64,000 bases of DNA, taken from NCBI RefSeq assembly GCF_003025035.1, contig NZ_PYJN01000005.1, positions 186,001-250,000 on the forward strand, in the 5' to 3' direction. Positions 9,638 to 19,130 of the stretch are shown piece after piece. This DNA is from Rhizobium sp. SEMIA4064 (GTDB lineage: Bacteria > Pseudomonadota > Alphaproteobacteria > Rhizobiales > Rhizobiaceae). The notes under the pieces were generated by a model, which had not been told where the DNA came from, ran no database searches, and saw only the letters and a program-made list of their open reading frames with translations. Made by a program: the position numbers and the translations under genes. The first letter of the stretch is position 1. Each line of letters starts with the position of its first letter.

Positions 9638-10891
9638 ATGCGCGCGAATTATCTGTTCACCAGCGAGTCTGTTGCCGAAGGTCACCCGGATAAAGTCTGT
9701 GACCGCATCTCCGACGAAATCGTCGATCTGGTTTACCGCGAAGCGGCAAAGACTGGCGTCAACCCCTGGGGCGTGCGCATTGCCTGCGAGACCCTTGCCA
9801 CCACCAACCGCGTCGTCATCGCTGGCGAAGTTCGTCTGCCGCCGAGCCTGATGAAGAAGGACAAGGACGGCAACGACGTCATCAATCCCTCGAAGTTCAA
9901 GGCCGCTGCCCGCCGCGCCATCAAGGATATCGGCTACGAGCAGGACGGCTTCCATTGGAAGAAGGCGCGCATTGACGTTCTCCTGCACTCGCAGTCCGCC
10001 GACATCGCCCAGGGCGTTGACAGCGCGGCCGACCAGCAGGGTGACGAGGGTGCCGGCGACCAGGGCATCATGTTCGGCTACGCCTGCAAGGAAACGCCCG
10101 ACCTCATGCCGGCGCCGATCTACTATTCGCACAAGATCCTGCAGTTGCTCGCTTCTGCCCGCAAGAAGGGCGAAGGCGAAGTCGCAAAGCTCGGCCCGGA
10201 CGCCAAGAGCCAGGTCACGGTCCGCTATGTTGACGGCAAGCCGTCCGAAGTGACCTCGATCGTTCTTTCCACCCAGCATCTCGACGATAGCTGGGACTCG
10301 AAGAAGGTTCGCTCCGTTGTTGAGCCCTACATCATCGAAGCGCTCGGCGACCTGAAGATCGCCTCCGATTGCAAGTGGTACATCAACCCCACCGGCAAGT
10401 TCGTCATCGGCGGCCCGGACGGCGACGCTGGCCTCACCGGCCGCAAGATCATCGTCGACACCTACGGCGGCGCAGCCCCGCACGGCGGCGGCGCATTCTC
10501 CGGCAAGGACACGACCAAGGTCGACCGTTCCGCAGCCTACGCAGCTCGCTATCTCGCCAAGAACGTCGTTGCGGCGGGTCTGTCCGATCGCTGCACGATC
10601 CAGCTTTCTTACGCCATCGGCGTTGCCCAGCCGCTGTCGATCTATGTCGACCTACACGGCACGGGCAAGGGCGTCACCGAGGATCAGGTTGAAGCGGCTA
10701 TCCGCAAGAACATGGACCTGTCGCCGACCGGCATCCGTCGTCACCTTGACCTCAACAAGCCGATCTACGCCAAGACCTCGGCTTACGGTCATTTCGGCCG
10801 CAAGGCAGGCCGCGACGGTTCGTTCTCCTGGGAGCGCACCGACCTCGTCAAGGCGCTGAAGGAAGCCGTGAAGACCCGGGAAGCTGCATGA
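9638..10891 (+). CDS. metK: S-adenosylmethionine synthetase
   Basis: 417 residues. It makes SAM from methionine and ATP. The N-terminal signature [13 protein letters not shown] and the second signature [19 protein letters not shown] are intact. It is longer than the E. coli enzyme (about 384) because of insertions such as the [16 protein letters not shown] stretch, typical of alphaproteobacterial MetK. A good GAGGGG site precedes the ATG. The last codons overlap trmB (ATGA), and TrmB uses the SAM that MetK makes. Confidence 0.97.
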   Translation: MRANYLFTSESVAEGHPDKVCDRISDEIVDLVYREAAKTGVNPWGVRIACETLATTNRVVIAGEVRLPPSLMKKDKDGNDVINPSKFKAAARRAIKDIGYEQDGFHWKKARIDVLLHSQSADIAQGVDSAADQQGDEGAGDQGIMFGYACKETPDLMPAPIYYSHKILQLLASARKKGEGEVAKLGPDAKSQVTVRYVDGKPSEVTSIVLSTQHLDDSWDSKKVRSVVEPYIIEALGDLKIASDCKWYINPTGKFVIGGPDGDAGLTGRKIIVDTYGGAAPHGGGAFSGKDTTKVDRSAAYAARYLAKNVVAAGLSDRCTIQLSYAIGVAQPLSIYVDLHGTGKGVTEDQVEAAIRKNMDLSPTGIRRHLDLNKPIYAKTSAYGHFGRKAGRDGSFSWERTDLVKALKEAVKTREAA

Positions 10892-11589
10892 CCGATACCG
10901 AGCGCCGGTCGCGGGCGACGGAAGCATTCTTCGGCCGGCGCAAGGGAAAAGCCTTGCGCGGCCAGCAGGCCGAAAGGCTGGAAGCACTGCTGCCGCAATA
11001 TCTCGTCGATCTCTCCGCACCGGCACCGCAGCCGCTGAATGATCTGTTCCAGGTGCCGACCGAACGTCTGCGCCTGGAAATCGGCTTCGGCGGCGGCGAG
11101 CACCTGATCCACCGGGCGCTGGAATATCAGTCAACTGGCTTCATCGGCGTCGAGCCCTTCGTCAATTCCATGCAGAAGCTGCTTGCCCGCGTCGACGAGA
11201 CCGGCGCGCGCAATATCCGCGTCTATAATGACGACGCAACCCAACTGCTGGACTGGCTGCCAGATACCTGCCTCGACCAGATCGATCTGCTCTATCCCGA
11301 TCCCTGGCCGAAGAAAAAACATTGGAAGCGCCGCTTCGTTTCTCAGGTCAATCTCGATCGCTTCCATCGTGTCCTGAAACCCGGCGCCTTCTTCTGCTTT
11401 GCCTCCGATATCGACACCTATGTCAATTGGACGCTGCAGCACTGCCATGCCCATGGCGGCTTTGAATGGATGGCAGAAAATGCCAGCGACTGGCTGACGC
11501 CCTATGAGGGCTGGCCGAGCACACGCTATGAAGCCAAGGCTCGGCGTGAGGGCCGATCTTCGGCCTATCTGACGTTCCGCCGCGTTTGA
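10888..11589 (+). CDS. trmB: tRNA (guanine-N7-)-methyltransferase
   Basis: 233 residues. It methylates G46 in the variable loop of tRNA. The SAM-binding [10 protein letters not shown] motif lies near residue 67 and the family hallmark [14 protein letters not shown] near residue 135. It overlaps the metK stop by four bases, so the two are probably cotranscribed. Confidence 0.95.
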   Translation: MTDTERRSRATEAFFGRRKGKALRGQQAERLEALLPQYLVDLSAPAPQPLNDLFQVPTERLRLEIGFGGGEHLIHRALEYQSTGFIGVEPFVNSMQKLLARVDETGARNIRVYNDDATQLLDWLPDTCLDQIDLLYPDPWPKKKHWKRRFVSQVNLDRFHRVLKPGAFFCFASDIDTYVNWTLQHCHAHGGFEWMAENASDWLTPYEGWPSTRYEAKARREGRSSAYLTFRRV

Positions 11590-11648
11590 CCCGATATCGC
11601 TGGATCATCCGGCGTTGCAATTGAATTCCACTGCCATAGGCTGCCGGA

Positions 11649-12056
11649 ATGAGCGACTATCAGTTTCGAATCTCCCTGCGTATCTGGCATCCGGAATTTG
11701 ATCCGGCGTCCATCGCCGCGGCCGTCGGATTGAGGCCGGTAGCAGCCTATCAAGCCGGCGAGCCTATGCGCGGCAGCGACGGACAGCTTCTGAACATGGT
11801 ATCGGAAGCCAATTACTGTACCTTCGAACTCGCCGCCGGCCAGAGCACCCCGTTGGCGGAAGCGCTTTCCGGTATCCTCACCAAGCTGGAAAGTCGCGCG
11901 GACGGCTTGGCAGCCCTCAAGGAGAGCGGCGGTGAATTGGAGCTTTTCATCGGCTGGTTTATCGATCGCAATGGCGGGGATACATTTCCACCCGAGCTTC
12001 TGGGGCAAGCATCAAGGCTGGGGATCGCGCTGGCTTTCGATGTCTACGGAGCTTAG
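11649..12056 (+). CDS. DUF4279 domain protein
   Basis: 135 residues. The N-terminal pattern FRISLRIWHPEFDP and the spaced GLRP-YQAGEP stretch match what I know of DUF4279, a small domain of unknown role found in many bacteria, often near toxin or immunity genes. No signal peptide or membrane segment. It stands alone and is convergent with the DUF1150-hsp20 pair. Function unknown. Confidence 0.65.
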   Translation: MSDYQFRISLRIWHPEFDPASIAAAVGLRPVAAYQAGEPMRGSDGQLLNMVSEANYCTFELAAGQSTPLAEALSGILTKLESRADGLAALKESGGELELFIGWFIDRNGGDTFPPELLGQASRLGIALAFDVYGA

Positions 12057-12083
12057 GAGCGCCGTGAGGCGCTTATGCCGAAA

Positions 12084-12106
12084 ACGACAGCCTAACCGCT
12101 GTCGTC
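12084..12106. terminator. Hairpin between convergent genes
   Basis: ACGACAGC and GCTGTCGT arms around a short loop lie in the 75-base gap between the DUF4279 gene and the DUF1150 gene. There is no clear T run in either direction, so a termination role is only likely. Confidence 0.45.
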
Positions 12107-12131
12107 CGCTTAATCGCTGCGTTTAAGGGCC

Positions 12132-12389
12132 TTAATGCAGGCTGACAGTCTTCAACTCGTCTTCAGCCGCCTTGTAAAAGGTGCTGGAGCGGTTATCCGT
12201 CAACAGGATCGGGGTGCCGTCGGCACCGAAGAGCGCCCACAGATCGACGCTTGGATCGATGTCCGGCGCCTCGGGGAAGCAACGGGAAACTTCGTCCGAA
12301 TGTATCTTTCTGACATAAGCAACTTCACCGGCACCGATATCGGCCAGTTCGGATTGAGTCAGGCAGGCAGTGGCTTCTCTCAAAAGCAT
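12132..12389 (-). CDS. DUF1150 small protein downstream of hsp20
   Basis: 85 residues from the ATG at 12389, chosen because a strong GGAGGT site sits seven bases before it; an upstream TTG (12422) lacks one. The sequence fits DUF1150, a small alphaproteobacterial family commonly encoded directly after a small heat-shock protein gene. Here it follows hsp20 with a gap of 45 bases and is probably in the same heat-induced transcript. The molecular role is unknown. Confidence 0.75.
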   Translation of the reverse strand: MLLREATACLTQSELADIGAGEVAYVRKIHSDEVSRCFPEAPDIDPSVDLWALFGADGTPILLTDNRSSTFYKAAEDELKTVSLH

Positions 12390-12434
12390 GTTCGCACCTC
12401 CAGCATGAGAGACCAACGGCAATCAGCCGTTGTC

Positions 12435-12866
12435 TTACTGTGAGACCGAAATGTTAATTTTCTTTACCATCCGGTCCGGTTCCGGCCGAATGAGATCAAC
12501 GGAAAGGAGGCCATTCTTCAAGACGGCGCCAAGCACCTGCATGCCGTCAGCCAAAACGAAGACGCGCTGGAACTGACGCGCCGCAATGCCGCGATAGAGA
12601 TAATCACGCTCCTCTTGCTCCACCTGCCGTCCGCGGATCAAAAGCTGGTTTTCTTCCGTGGTGATATCGAGCTCATCTTCCGAGAAGCCGGCAACCGCAA
12701 GCGTGATGCGCAGGCGCTCAGGCTCGCCCGAGAGGCGGTCAGCCCGCATGCGTTCGATATTGTAAGGAGGATAACCATCGCTGGCCTTGGAAATCCGCTC
12801 CAGCGTCTTTTCCATGGTGTCAAAGCCCAGAAGCAGAGGGCTGGCAAAGGGAGTCGTCCGGCTCAT
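12435..12866 (-). CDS. Small heat-shock protein Hsp20 (IbpA-like, class A)
   Basis: 143 residues. The central alpha-crystallin domain (about 35-130) includes LRITLAVAGFSEDELDI and ends with the VLKNGLLSVDL motif; a short C-terminal tail follows. It acts as an ATP-independent holdase for unfolding proteins in the cytoplasm. Rhizobia carry several class A and class C sHsps. A sigma-32-like promoter and a possible RNA thermometer precede it (see those entries). Confidence 0.92.
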   Translation of the reverse strand: MSRTTPFASPLLLGFDTMEKTLERISKASDGYPPYNIERMRADRLSGEPERLRITLAVAGFSEDELDITTEENQLLIRGRQVEQEERDYLYRGIAARQFQRVFVLADGMQVLGAVLKNGLLSVDLIRPEPDRMVKKINISVSQ

Positions 12867-12930
12867 TGTCTCAAGTCCTTGGTAGCAAGCGACCTTTCCG
12901 GACCTGATCTTTCAGCACCCGGTTATGTCT
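12867..12930 (-). promoter_or_regulatory. Candidate ROSE-type RNA thermometer in the hsp20 leader
   Basis: On the minus strand, the leader ends with TTGCT-acca-AGGA, in which the Shine-Dalgarno AGGA can pair with UGCU through a central G-G mismatch. A UYGCU segment opposite the ribosome site with a G-G mismatch is the hallmark of the final hairpin of rhizobial ROSE thermosensors. The leader after the predicted promoter is only about 60 bases, shorter than classic ROSE elements. Structure not computed. Confidence 0.4.
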
Positions 12931-12960
12931 AATATGGGAGCAGGGGCAGGGGAGTGCAAG
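12931..12960 (-). promoter_or_regulatory. Sigma-32 (RpoH)-like promoter of hsp20
   Basis: On the minus strand CTTGCA (-35, 12955-12960) is followed after 17 bases by CCATATT (-10, 12931-12937), close to the CTTG...CCATAT form of alphaproteobacterial RpoH promoters. Position and gene context (hsp20) agree. Confidence 0.6.
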
Positions 12961-13097
12961 GAGGCGTCGCCTTCGCATTTGCGAGATTGATTATGGTGCA
13001 GGAATGCCGATGATAGCGCCGGCGTGCGGCTGCTTGACAAAGCACAAAGGGCCTCGCATCAAGGTTTGCCGAACTGCACCGGAGGAAAGCGACAGAT

Positions 13098-14042
13098 ATG
13101 ACCGAGCCCAGAAAAATTATCATCGATACCGATCCCGGCCAGGACGATGCTGCCGCGATTTTCCTCGCCTTCGGAAGCCGCGAGGAGATCGACGTGCTCG
13201 GCATCACCACGGTCGCCGGCAATGTGCCGCTGCGTCTGACGAGCCGCAATGCCCGTATCGTCTGTGAGCTCTGCGACCGCCGCGATGTGAAGGTTTTTGC
13301 CGGTGCCGATGCGCCGCTCAAGCGCAAGCTGGTCACCGCTGAACATGTTCACGGCAAAACCGGCCTCGACGGCCCCAACGTGCCGGAACCGACCATGGAG
13401 CTTCAGCCCGGCCATGCCGTCGATTTCATCGTGGAGACCCTGAGAAACGGGCCGGCGGGCGCGGTCACGCTCTGCACGCTCGGTCCGCTCACCAATATCG
13501 CGCTCGCCTTCCAGAAGGCGCCAGACATCATCGCCCGCGTCCGTGAGCTGGTAATGATGGGCGGCGGCTTCTTTGAGGGCGGTAACATCACGCCGGCTGC
13601 CGAATTCAACATCTATGTCGATCCCGAGGCCGCCGATGTTGTCTTCCGTTCGGGTGTACCGATCGTGATGATGCCGCTCGACGTGACGCACCAGCTTCTG
13701 ACCCGCAAGGATCGCGTGGCGCGGATCGCCGCCGTAGGCTCCGCCCCGGCCAAGGCCATGGTCGAGATGCTGGAATTCTTCGAACGTTTCGATATCGAAA
13801 AATACGGCTCTGATGGCGGTCCGCTGCACGACCCGACCGTCATCGCCTATCTTCTGAAGCCGGAGCTTTTCAAAGGCCGCGATTGCAATGTCGAGATCGA
13901 GGTGACGTCGGAACTGACCGTCGGCATGACCGTTGTCGACTGGTGGCATGTCACCGACCGCAAGCACAACGCCAAGGTCATGCGCCATGTTGATTCAGAC
14001 GGTTTCTTCGCGCTGCTGACTGAGCGTTTTACACGCATCTGA
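13098..14042 (+). CDS. Nucleoside hydrolase (IunH family)
   Basis: 314 residues. It hydrolyses the N-glycosidic bond of ribonucleosides, giving base plus ribose. The Ca-binding DTDPGQDDA motif is at residues 11-19 and the later HDPTVIAYLL block (about 240) carries the catalytic-site Asp/His typical of the family. GGAGGAAAG precedes the ATG. It is monocistronic and convergent with the chemoreceptor gene. A ribokinase gene lies 2.6 kb away. Substrate preference (inosine/uridine versus others) cannot be read. Confidence 0.9.
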   Translation: MTEPRKIIIDTDPGQDDAAAIFLAFGSREEIDVLGITTVAGNVPLRLTSRNARIVCELCDRRDVKVFAGADAPLKRKLVTAEHVHGKTGLDGPNVPEPTMELQPGHAVDFIVETLRNGPAGAVTLCTLGPLTNIALAFQKAPDIIARVRELVMMGGGFFEGGNITPAAEFNIYVDPEAADVVFRSGVPIVMMPLDVTHQLLTRKDRVARIAAVGSAPAKAMVEMLEFFERFDIEKYGSDGGPLHDPTVIAYLLKPELFKGRDCNVEIEVTSELTVGMTVVDWWHVTDRKHNAKVMRHVDSDGFFALLTERFTRI

Positions 14043-14064
14043 TTTGGCTGCAGCATGAAAATGA

Positions 14065-14100
14065 AAAGGCCGCCGGATCGCTCCGGCGGCCTTTCCTGTT
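14065..14100. terminator. Bidirectional intrinsic terminator
   Basis: A perfect stem, AAAGGCCGCCGGA paired with TCCGGCGGCCTTT, has a four-base loop and A/T flanks. It serves both the nucleoside hydrolase and the convergent chemoreceptor gene. Confidence 0.88.
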
Positions 14101-14114
14101 TATCATTAGTCGGC

Positions 14115-16457
14115 TCAGAATTCTTCCCATTCACTCTGCGCCAGCGCATTCGCGCCCTGGGTCTGCGGCTGCACTTTGCGAGCCGGAGCAGCAGAAGGGG
14201 CGGCGCGGCGGGCAGGGCTAGGCGCGCGCATCTGCTGGGCGGTAGCCCGCAGTGCGGTAGCATTATCCTGACCACTGCGTGACGTGCGGAAGCGGGCGAC
14301 CAGCGATTTCAACGTTTGAGCCTCGTCGTTCAGCGTCACGCTGGCGGCGGTGGTTTCTTCCACCATTGCGGCATTCTGCTGCGTCACCTGATCCATCTGG
14401 TTCATGGCCGAGTTGATTTCCTTCAGCCCGATCGCCTGTTCGCTGGCGGAAGCCGAGATCTGGCGGATGAGGCCGTTGATCTCCATCACCTGCTCGGCGA
14501 TCTTGTGCAGCGCACTGCCCGTGCGGCCGACGAGATCGACGCCTTCCTTGACCTGGCCGGCCGAGGTGTTGATCAGGGTCTTGATCTCTTTGGCGGCATT
14601 GGCCGACCGTTGCGCCAGTTCACGCACTTCCTGCGCCACGACGGCAAAGCCCTTGCCGGCTTCTCCGGCGCGGGCCGCTTCGACACCGGCATTCAGAGCG
14701 AGAAGGTTGGTCTGGAAAGCGATCTCGTCGATCACGCCGATGATGCGTGAAACTTCCTGCGAGGACTGCTCGATGCCATGCATGGAAGCGATCGCCTTCT
14801 GCACGATCTCGCCGGAGCGTCCGGCATCATCGGATGCCGCGTTGACGCTGCTGGCAGCCGTGCGGGCATTTTCGGCGCTGGAATTGACCTGAGCCGTGAG
14901 CTCGTTGAGCGCAGCGGCGGTTTCTTCCAGGCTTGCCGCCTGCTGCTCGGTACGGCGGGCAAGGTCCGAGGCGCTGTTGCTGATCTCGCCCGTGCCGCCG
15001 CCGATATTGCCGACGCTGAGGTTCACGGTATGCACCGTCTCTTCCAGGCTGGCGAGCGCGGCATTGAAGTCCTGTTTCAACTGAGCGTACTCGCCGGGGA
15101 ATTCCTCCGCGATGCGGTGGCTGAGATTGCCCTTGGAGAGTTCGGCCAGGCTCTGGCCGAGAATGGTGACGACGCGCCTCTGCAGCGCCACGGTTTCGCC
15201 CCGCTCCGCTTCTGAACGGTAACGTTCGCCTTCGGCGGCACGACGCTGGTCGTTGGCTTCAGCCTCCAGCCGCTTGGTATCGGCAAGGGCGAAGCGGAAG
15301 CCTTCGAGCGCCTTGGCGACCGAGCCGATCTCGTCGGCGCGGTCCTGCCCCTCCACGGGTTCGGCATAGTTGCCGGCACTGAGGCTATTGACGGTGGCGA
15401 CCAATCCGCCAAGTGGCTTCTGCACGAAGGTGCGTACGGCGGCGTAAAGCGCCAGCATGACGGCAGCGAGCACGAGGATGCCGCCGATGATCATCATATA
15501 GGTTTGCTCGCGCACCGGTCCGGCAATCGCACTGTGAGGCACGTCAATGAGCACGACCCAGGTGGCATTGAGGCCGGGCACTGCGAAGGGATAGACCACG
15601 CGGTCGAAGCCTTCCGTGTCGCCATCGGCAAGGTTCTTCACGAGACCCGCCTTCGATGAGGTCAATGCCGCCTTGATGGCGTCGGCGCCCTCGCCGCTAT
15701 AGTCCTTCATCAGCAGGTCCTTGTTCGGCGCCACCAGCCACTTATTGTCTTGGGACACCAGGAGGACGCGGCCGGAGCCGAAGGGATGCAGGTTCTGCAG
15801 CTTGATGGAGAGCGAAGCGAGCGAGATGTCGACGCCGGAGACGCCGATCACCTTGCCGCCGGACATGACGGGATAGGCGATCGAGCTCATGGTTGTCGGA
15901 ACTTCGGTGCCTTCGGCCAGGTATGGCGGCGTGATCGCGCCCTTGCCGCTATCGGCGGCGAGCTTCCACCAGGCGGCGGTGTAGTCGTTGTCGAAGGTGG
16001 AGAACTGGATGCCGCCATCCTTGGTCTTCGACCAATAGGGTGTGAACACGCCCTTGTCGTTGACGCCTTCGTCCTTGTTGTTGGCAAGTTCAGTCGTCTT
16101 GCCGTCGAACGTGCCAAGTTTTTCGCAGAACCAGCTACCGAAGGCGAAGGCGTTCTGCTCGACATTGGCCTTGAGGATATTGATGATGCCCTTGCGATCG
16201 AACGTATGGCCCTCGTGGCCGCGCCCGATAATGGCCGCCATGGAACGGGCGGCGCTGGCAAGCTCGCCGACATTGGCGGCAATTTCATTGGAGATGGATT
16301 TGGCCTCGCTATTGGCCTGATCCATGGTCAGCATTTGCACGCGATCGCGGTTCTGCGAAATCAGCAGGAAGTTTGAGACGAACAGAACCAGCGCAATCGC
16401 TACCCCAGTGACCAAGATGAGCTTGGCCGCAAGCGATTTCATACGAAAGATGGACAT
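14115..16457 (-). CDS. Methyl-accepting chemotaxis protein with dCache-type sensor
   Basis: 780 residues from the ATG at 16457, which has GAGG five bases upstream; a second ATG is one codon before. Order: TM1 (about 10-32), large periplasmic dCache-like domain (about 35-325), TM2 (about 332-355), HAMP, long coiled coil, and the signalling tip [20 protein letters not shown]. It ends in an Ala/Pro/Arg-rich linker and EWEEF, a CheR/CheB-docking type C-terminal pentapeptide. The ligand is unknown; nearby nucleoside and ribose genes give only a hint. Methylation sites are expected in the Glu/Gln-rich helices. Confidence 0.92.
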   Translation of the reverse strand: MSIFRMKSLAAKLILVTGVAIALVLFVSNFLLISQNRDRVQMLTMDQANSEAKSISNEIAANVGELASAARSMAAIIGRGHEGHTFDRKGIINILKANVEQNAFAFGSWFCEKLGTFDGKTTELANNKDEGVNDKGVFTPYWSKTKDGGIQFSTFDNDYTAAWWKLAADSGKGAITPPYLAEGTEVPTTMSSIAYPVMSGGKVIGVSGVDISLASLSIKLQNLHPFGSGRVLLVSQDNKWLVAPNKDLLMKDYSGEGADAIKAALTSSKAGLVKNLADGDTEGFDRVVYPFAVPGLNATWVVLIDVPHSAIAGPVREQTYMMIIGGILVLAAVMLALYAAVRTFVQKPLGGLVATVNSLSAGNYAEPVEGQDRADEIGSVAKALEGFRFALADTKRLEAEANDQRRAAEGERYRSEAERGETVALQRRVVTILGQSLAELSKGNLSHRIAEEFPGEYAQLKQDFNAALASLEETVHTVNLSVGNIGGGTGEISNSASDLARRTEQQAASLEETAAALNELTAQVNSSAENARTAASSVNAASDDAGRSGEIVQKAIASMHGIEQSSQEVSRIIGVIDEIAFQTNLLALNAGVEAARAGEAGKGFAVVAQEVRELAQRSANAAKEIKTLINTSAGQVKEGVDLVGRTGSALHKIAEQVMEINGLIRQISASASEQAIGLKEINSAMNQMDQVTQQNAAMVEETTAASVTLNDEAQTLKSLVARFRTSRSGQDNATALRATAQQMRAPSPARRAAPSAAPARKVQPQTQGANALAQSEWEEF

Positions 16458-16547
16458 CATTTCCTCGAGAGAACGATGCGTCGGATGCACATTATCCGGA
16501 TGCAAGGTCAGCACAGGATGACCCCATCATGGGGCCCGCCGTGAAAG

Positions 16548-16583
16548 CGCCTGCCGCTGCGAGACAGCCATGCGCGGCAGGCG
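16548..16583 (-). terminator. Hairpin between rbsK-like gene and chemoreceptor gene
   Basis: A perfect 10-bp inverted repeat, CGCCTGCCGC and GCGGCAGGCG, encloses a 16-base loop. It lies downstream of the ribokinase gene and upstream of the chemoreceptor gene on the minus strand. No T run follows, so it may be a terminator or an operator. Confidence 0.45.
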
Positions 16584-16604
16584 TGAGGAGAATGATCGTG
16601 AAGC

Positions 16605-16627
16605 GCAAAAATTTAATTAAATTTTGC
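16605..16627. repeat. AT-rich palindrome
   Basis: A near-perfect palindrome (AAATTTAATTAAATTT core, flanked by GC) stands 18 bases beyond the ribokinase stop codon in otherwise GC-rich DNA. Role not known. Confidence 0.5.
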
Positions 16628-16645
16628 GGCTAGGAATGGCAGGTC

Positions 16646-17545
16646 TTAAAGATGCGCAGCGACATTGCTCGCAATTGGGATGGCCGGCTGCGCGCCTGGC
16701 TTCAGGCAAGCCAGCGAACCGGCAACGGCCGCACGGCGCAGCGCCGCGTGAAAATCGAGACCTTGGTCGAGGCTGGCGGCCAGGTAACCGCAGAAGGTGT
16801 CGCCGGCGCCGACGGTATCGACCGGTTCGATGACGAGGCCCTTGGCGCGCGACAATTCACCATTGCGGATGGCGATGACTCCGTCGGGGCCCAGCGTGAC
16901 GATCAGCGTCTGCCCTGTTTCGGCGTGCAGGCGGGCAAGCGCCGCCTCGCGGTCGCTGGCCGACATATTTTCCTGGCCCGCCAGTCGCTCGAATTCCGTC
17001 TCGTTGGCGATGACGATGTCGGCAAGGCGCCCGAGCCGCGCGGCATCGGGAATGAGGGGGGCGAGATTGAGAACGGTGCGGACGCCCTTGGCCTTTGCCG
17101 CAGCGAGTGCCGCCTCGACGGCTGCGACGGGGATTTCGAACTGCAGCATGAGCGTATCGCCCGGGCTTAGCGCATTGACGGCTTTGGTCGCATGCTCGGC
17201 CGTCATCGTGCCGTTGGCGCCGGGCACGACCGCGATCATGTTTTCGCCGTCGCCGCCGACTAGGATCAGCGCGGTGCCGGTCGGCTCGGAAACGTGGCTG
17301 ACGGTAGAGAGATCGGCGCCGGCGGCGTCGAGCAGGGCAAGTGCCGGCGCGGCGAAACCATCATTGCCGACAGCGCCGGTCAAACGCACCGTCGAGCCGG
17401 CGCGCCGCGCTGCCAATGCCTGATTGGCGCCCTTACCGCCGGCGGCGGTGGAAAAACCGTTACCGGCCACCGTCTCGCCCGGCTTAGGCAGACGGTCGGT
17501 AGTGGCGATGAGGTCCATATTGATGGAACCGAAAATGGTAATCAT
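16646..17545 (-). CDS. rbsK: Ribokinase (PfkB family)
   Basis: 299 residues. It phosphorylates ribose to ribose 5-phosphate. The N-terminal GSINMDLIATTDRLPKPGET motif and glycine-rich GGKGANQALAA are ribokinase hallmarks; the ATP/anion-hole DTVGAGDTFCGYLAA near residue 245 holds the catalytic Asp. Not linked here to an rbs transporter, so its ribose may come from nucleoside breakdown. Other PfkB sugars are possible. Confidence 0.88.
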   Translation of the reverse strand: MITIFGSINMDLIATTDRLPKPGETVAGNGFSTAAGGKGANQALAARRAGSTVRLTGAVGNDGFAAPALALLDAAGADLSTVSHVSEPTGTALILVGGDGENMIAVVPGANGTMTAEHATKAVNALSPGDTLMLQFEIPVAAVEAALAAAKAKGVRTVLNLAPLIPDAARLGRLADIVIANETEFERLAGQENMSASDREAALARLHAETGQTLIVTLGPDGVIAIRNGELSRAKGLVIEPVDTVGAGDTFCGYLAASLDQGLDFHAALRRAAVAGSLACLKPGAQPAIPIASNVAAHL

Positions 17546-17566
17546 GAGATGTCCCGCCCTGCTAGA

Positions 17567-17610
17567 GCAATTCCAGGAAAAGTGCGCAGCGGTTTTCCGT
17601 CCGGAATTGC
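17567..17610. repeat. Dispersed palindromic repeat, copy 2
   Basis: GCAATTCC and GGAATTGC arms enclose an AAAAGTGCG-CAGCGGTTTT core that matches the core of copies at 361 and 20418. It lies upstream of the ribokinase gene. Confidence 0.7.
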
Positions 17611-17678
17611 AAAAAACAAAAAAGATAGAGCGGCTCTCAGATTCCGTGAAAAGCTGAACCGCTCTTGTTGATCTCGCG

Positions 17679-17716
17679 TGATCCCATCCAAAACCGTTTC
17701 ATACGTTTGGGGATCA
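17679..17716. repeat. Dispersed palindromic repeat, copy 3
   Basis: TGATCCC and GGGGATCA arms with inner CAAAAC/GTTTG pairing form a 38-base palindromic unit related in its outer arms to the copy at 20418. It lies beyond the rmuC stop. Between copies 2 and 3 an AGAGCGG/CCGCTCT stem pairs as well, so 17567-17716 is a compound repeat block. Confidence 0.6.
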
Positions 17717-17749
17717 TGCATTGATTTGGCGCGACACTGCCCGAAGCGA

Positions 17750-18946
17750 TCAGTCCTCGTCAACCACCCTGAGCTTGAGTTGGCCGGTGCGGTTGTCGAT
17801 TGGTTTCGGCCGGTCCTCGGTGGGCGCCTTCGCCGGCTCGCCAGCGGCCTCGAATTCCAGCGCTTCTATCCTCTCGCCGCGGCGTGCCAGCTTGTCGGCG
17901 GAGGTGACGATCATGTCGACGTCTTTCTGCGCCATGGCGAAATGCCCCTGCAGCTTGCGCACCCGCTCGTCGAGGCGGGAGAGATCGTTCATGAGCTGGG
18001 CCACTTCGCCCTGGATCACATGCGCCTGCTCGCGCATGCGCTGGTCCTTCAATACTGCCTGGATGACCTGGATCGACAGCATCAGCAGGGACGGCGAGAC
18101 GATGACGATGCGCGAGCGCTGCGCCTTCTGCACGATCGCTTCGAAATTCTCGTGGATTTCGGCAAAGATTGATTCGGAGGGAACGAAGAGGAAGGCCGTA
18201 TCCTGCGTCTCCCCCTGAATGAGATATTTCTCCGCGATATCGCGAATATGCACTTCGAGGTCCCGGCGGAATTGCTGCGCGGCAAGCCTGCCCTGGTCGG
18301 GATTTGCCGCCGCGGCGTTGCGGATGGCGTTCCAGGCTTCCAGCGGAAATTTGGCGTCGATGACCAGCGGCGGCGAGCCGTTCGGCATGCGCACGGTGCA
18401 GTCCGGCCGCGATCCGTTGGAAAGCGTTGGCTGGAAGGCATAGGCGCCCATCGGCAATCCGTCCGCGATGATCGTCTCCATGCGGGCCTGGCCGAAGGCG
18501 CCCCGCGTCTGCTTGTTGGAGAGGATTGCCTGCAGGCCGACGACATCCTTTGCCAGGGACTGAATATTGCTCTGGGCGGCGTCGATAACGGCAAGCCGCT
18601 CCTGCAGGCGGCGCAGGTTCTCATGTGTCGAGCGCGTCTGTTCGCCGATCGTCGCCGTCACCCGCTGCGACATGCCGTCGAGCCGTTGATTGATGGCATG
18701 GTTGAACTCCGCCTGCCGCGAACCGAAGACCTCGGCCATGGTGGCAAGCCGTCCCTGCATTTCCGCCTGTGCCCGGAGCAGCGCCGCCATGTTGTGCTCG
18801 GCATCCTCGGCCCGCAGCATATCCTCCTCCGACTGTCGCCCTCTGTTGTTGATGACAAGAACGATGACGGCGATCAGCAGCAGGATGACGAGGCCGGTCA
18901 GAACCGGCACTGCGGGGATCTCTTGGCCGAAGAGGATAAAGGACAT
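17750..18946 (-). CDS. rmuC: DNA recombination protein RmuC homologue
   Basis: 398 residues from the ATG at 18946; the frame continues upstream but without a better start. One N-terminal membrane helix (about 10-32) is followed by a long coiled coil and the RmuC nuclease-like domain with VIDAKFPLEAW and later blocks (about 180-370). RmuC is thought to limit inverted-repeat recombination. The C-terminal Pro/Lys-rich tail is short. Stands alone, divergent from def. Confidence 0.9.
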   Translation of the reverse strand: MSFILFGQEIPAVPVLTGLVILLLIAVIVLVINNRGRQSEEDMLRAEDAEHNMAALLRAQAEMQGRLATMAEVFGSRQAEFNHAINQRLDGMSQRVTATIGEQTRSTHENLRRLQERLAVIDAAQSNIQSLAKDVVGLQAILSNKQTRGAFGQARMETIIADGLPMGAYAFQPTLSNGSRPDCTVRMPNGSPPLVIDAKFPLEAWNAIRNAAAANPDQGRLAAQQFRRDLEVHIRDIAEKYLIQGETQDTAFLFVPSESIFAEIHENFEAIVQKAQRSRIVIVSPSLLMLSIQVIQAVLKDQRMREQAHVIQGEVAQLMNDLSRLDERVRKLQGHFAMAQKDVDMIVTSADKLARRGERIEALEFEAAGEPAKAPTEDRPKPIDNRTGQLKLRVVDED

Positions 18947-19130
18947 GATATCGGATACTCGTGGAACTCGTGCCGGCACCATAACAAAACCGCAGGGAAT
19001 ATCCAGATCAAAACGTGAACAAAATTTTAGGGAGCTATAGTCGACCTGAAGTCGCAAGCGTTGAAAAAACACCCGTCAACAGCCATCTAAATAATTCCAT
19101 CGCACAGCAAGATGCGTTATGGGAAACTTC

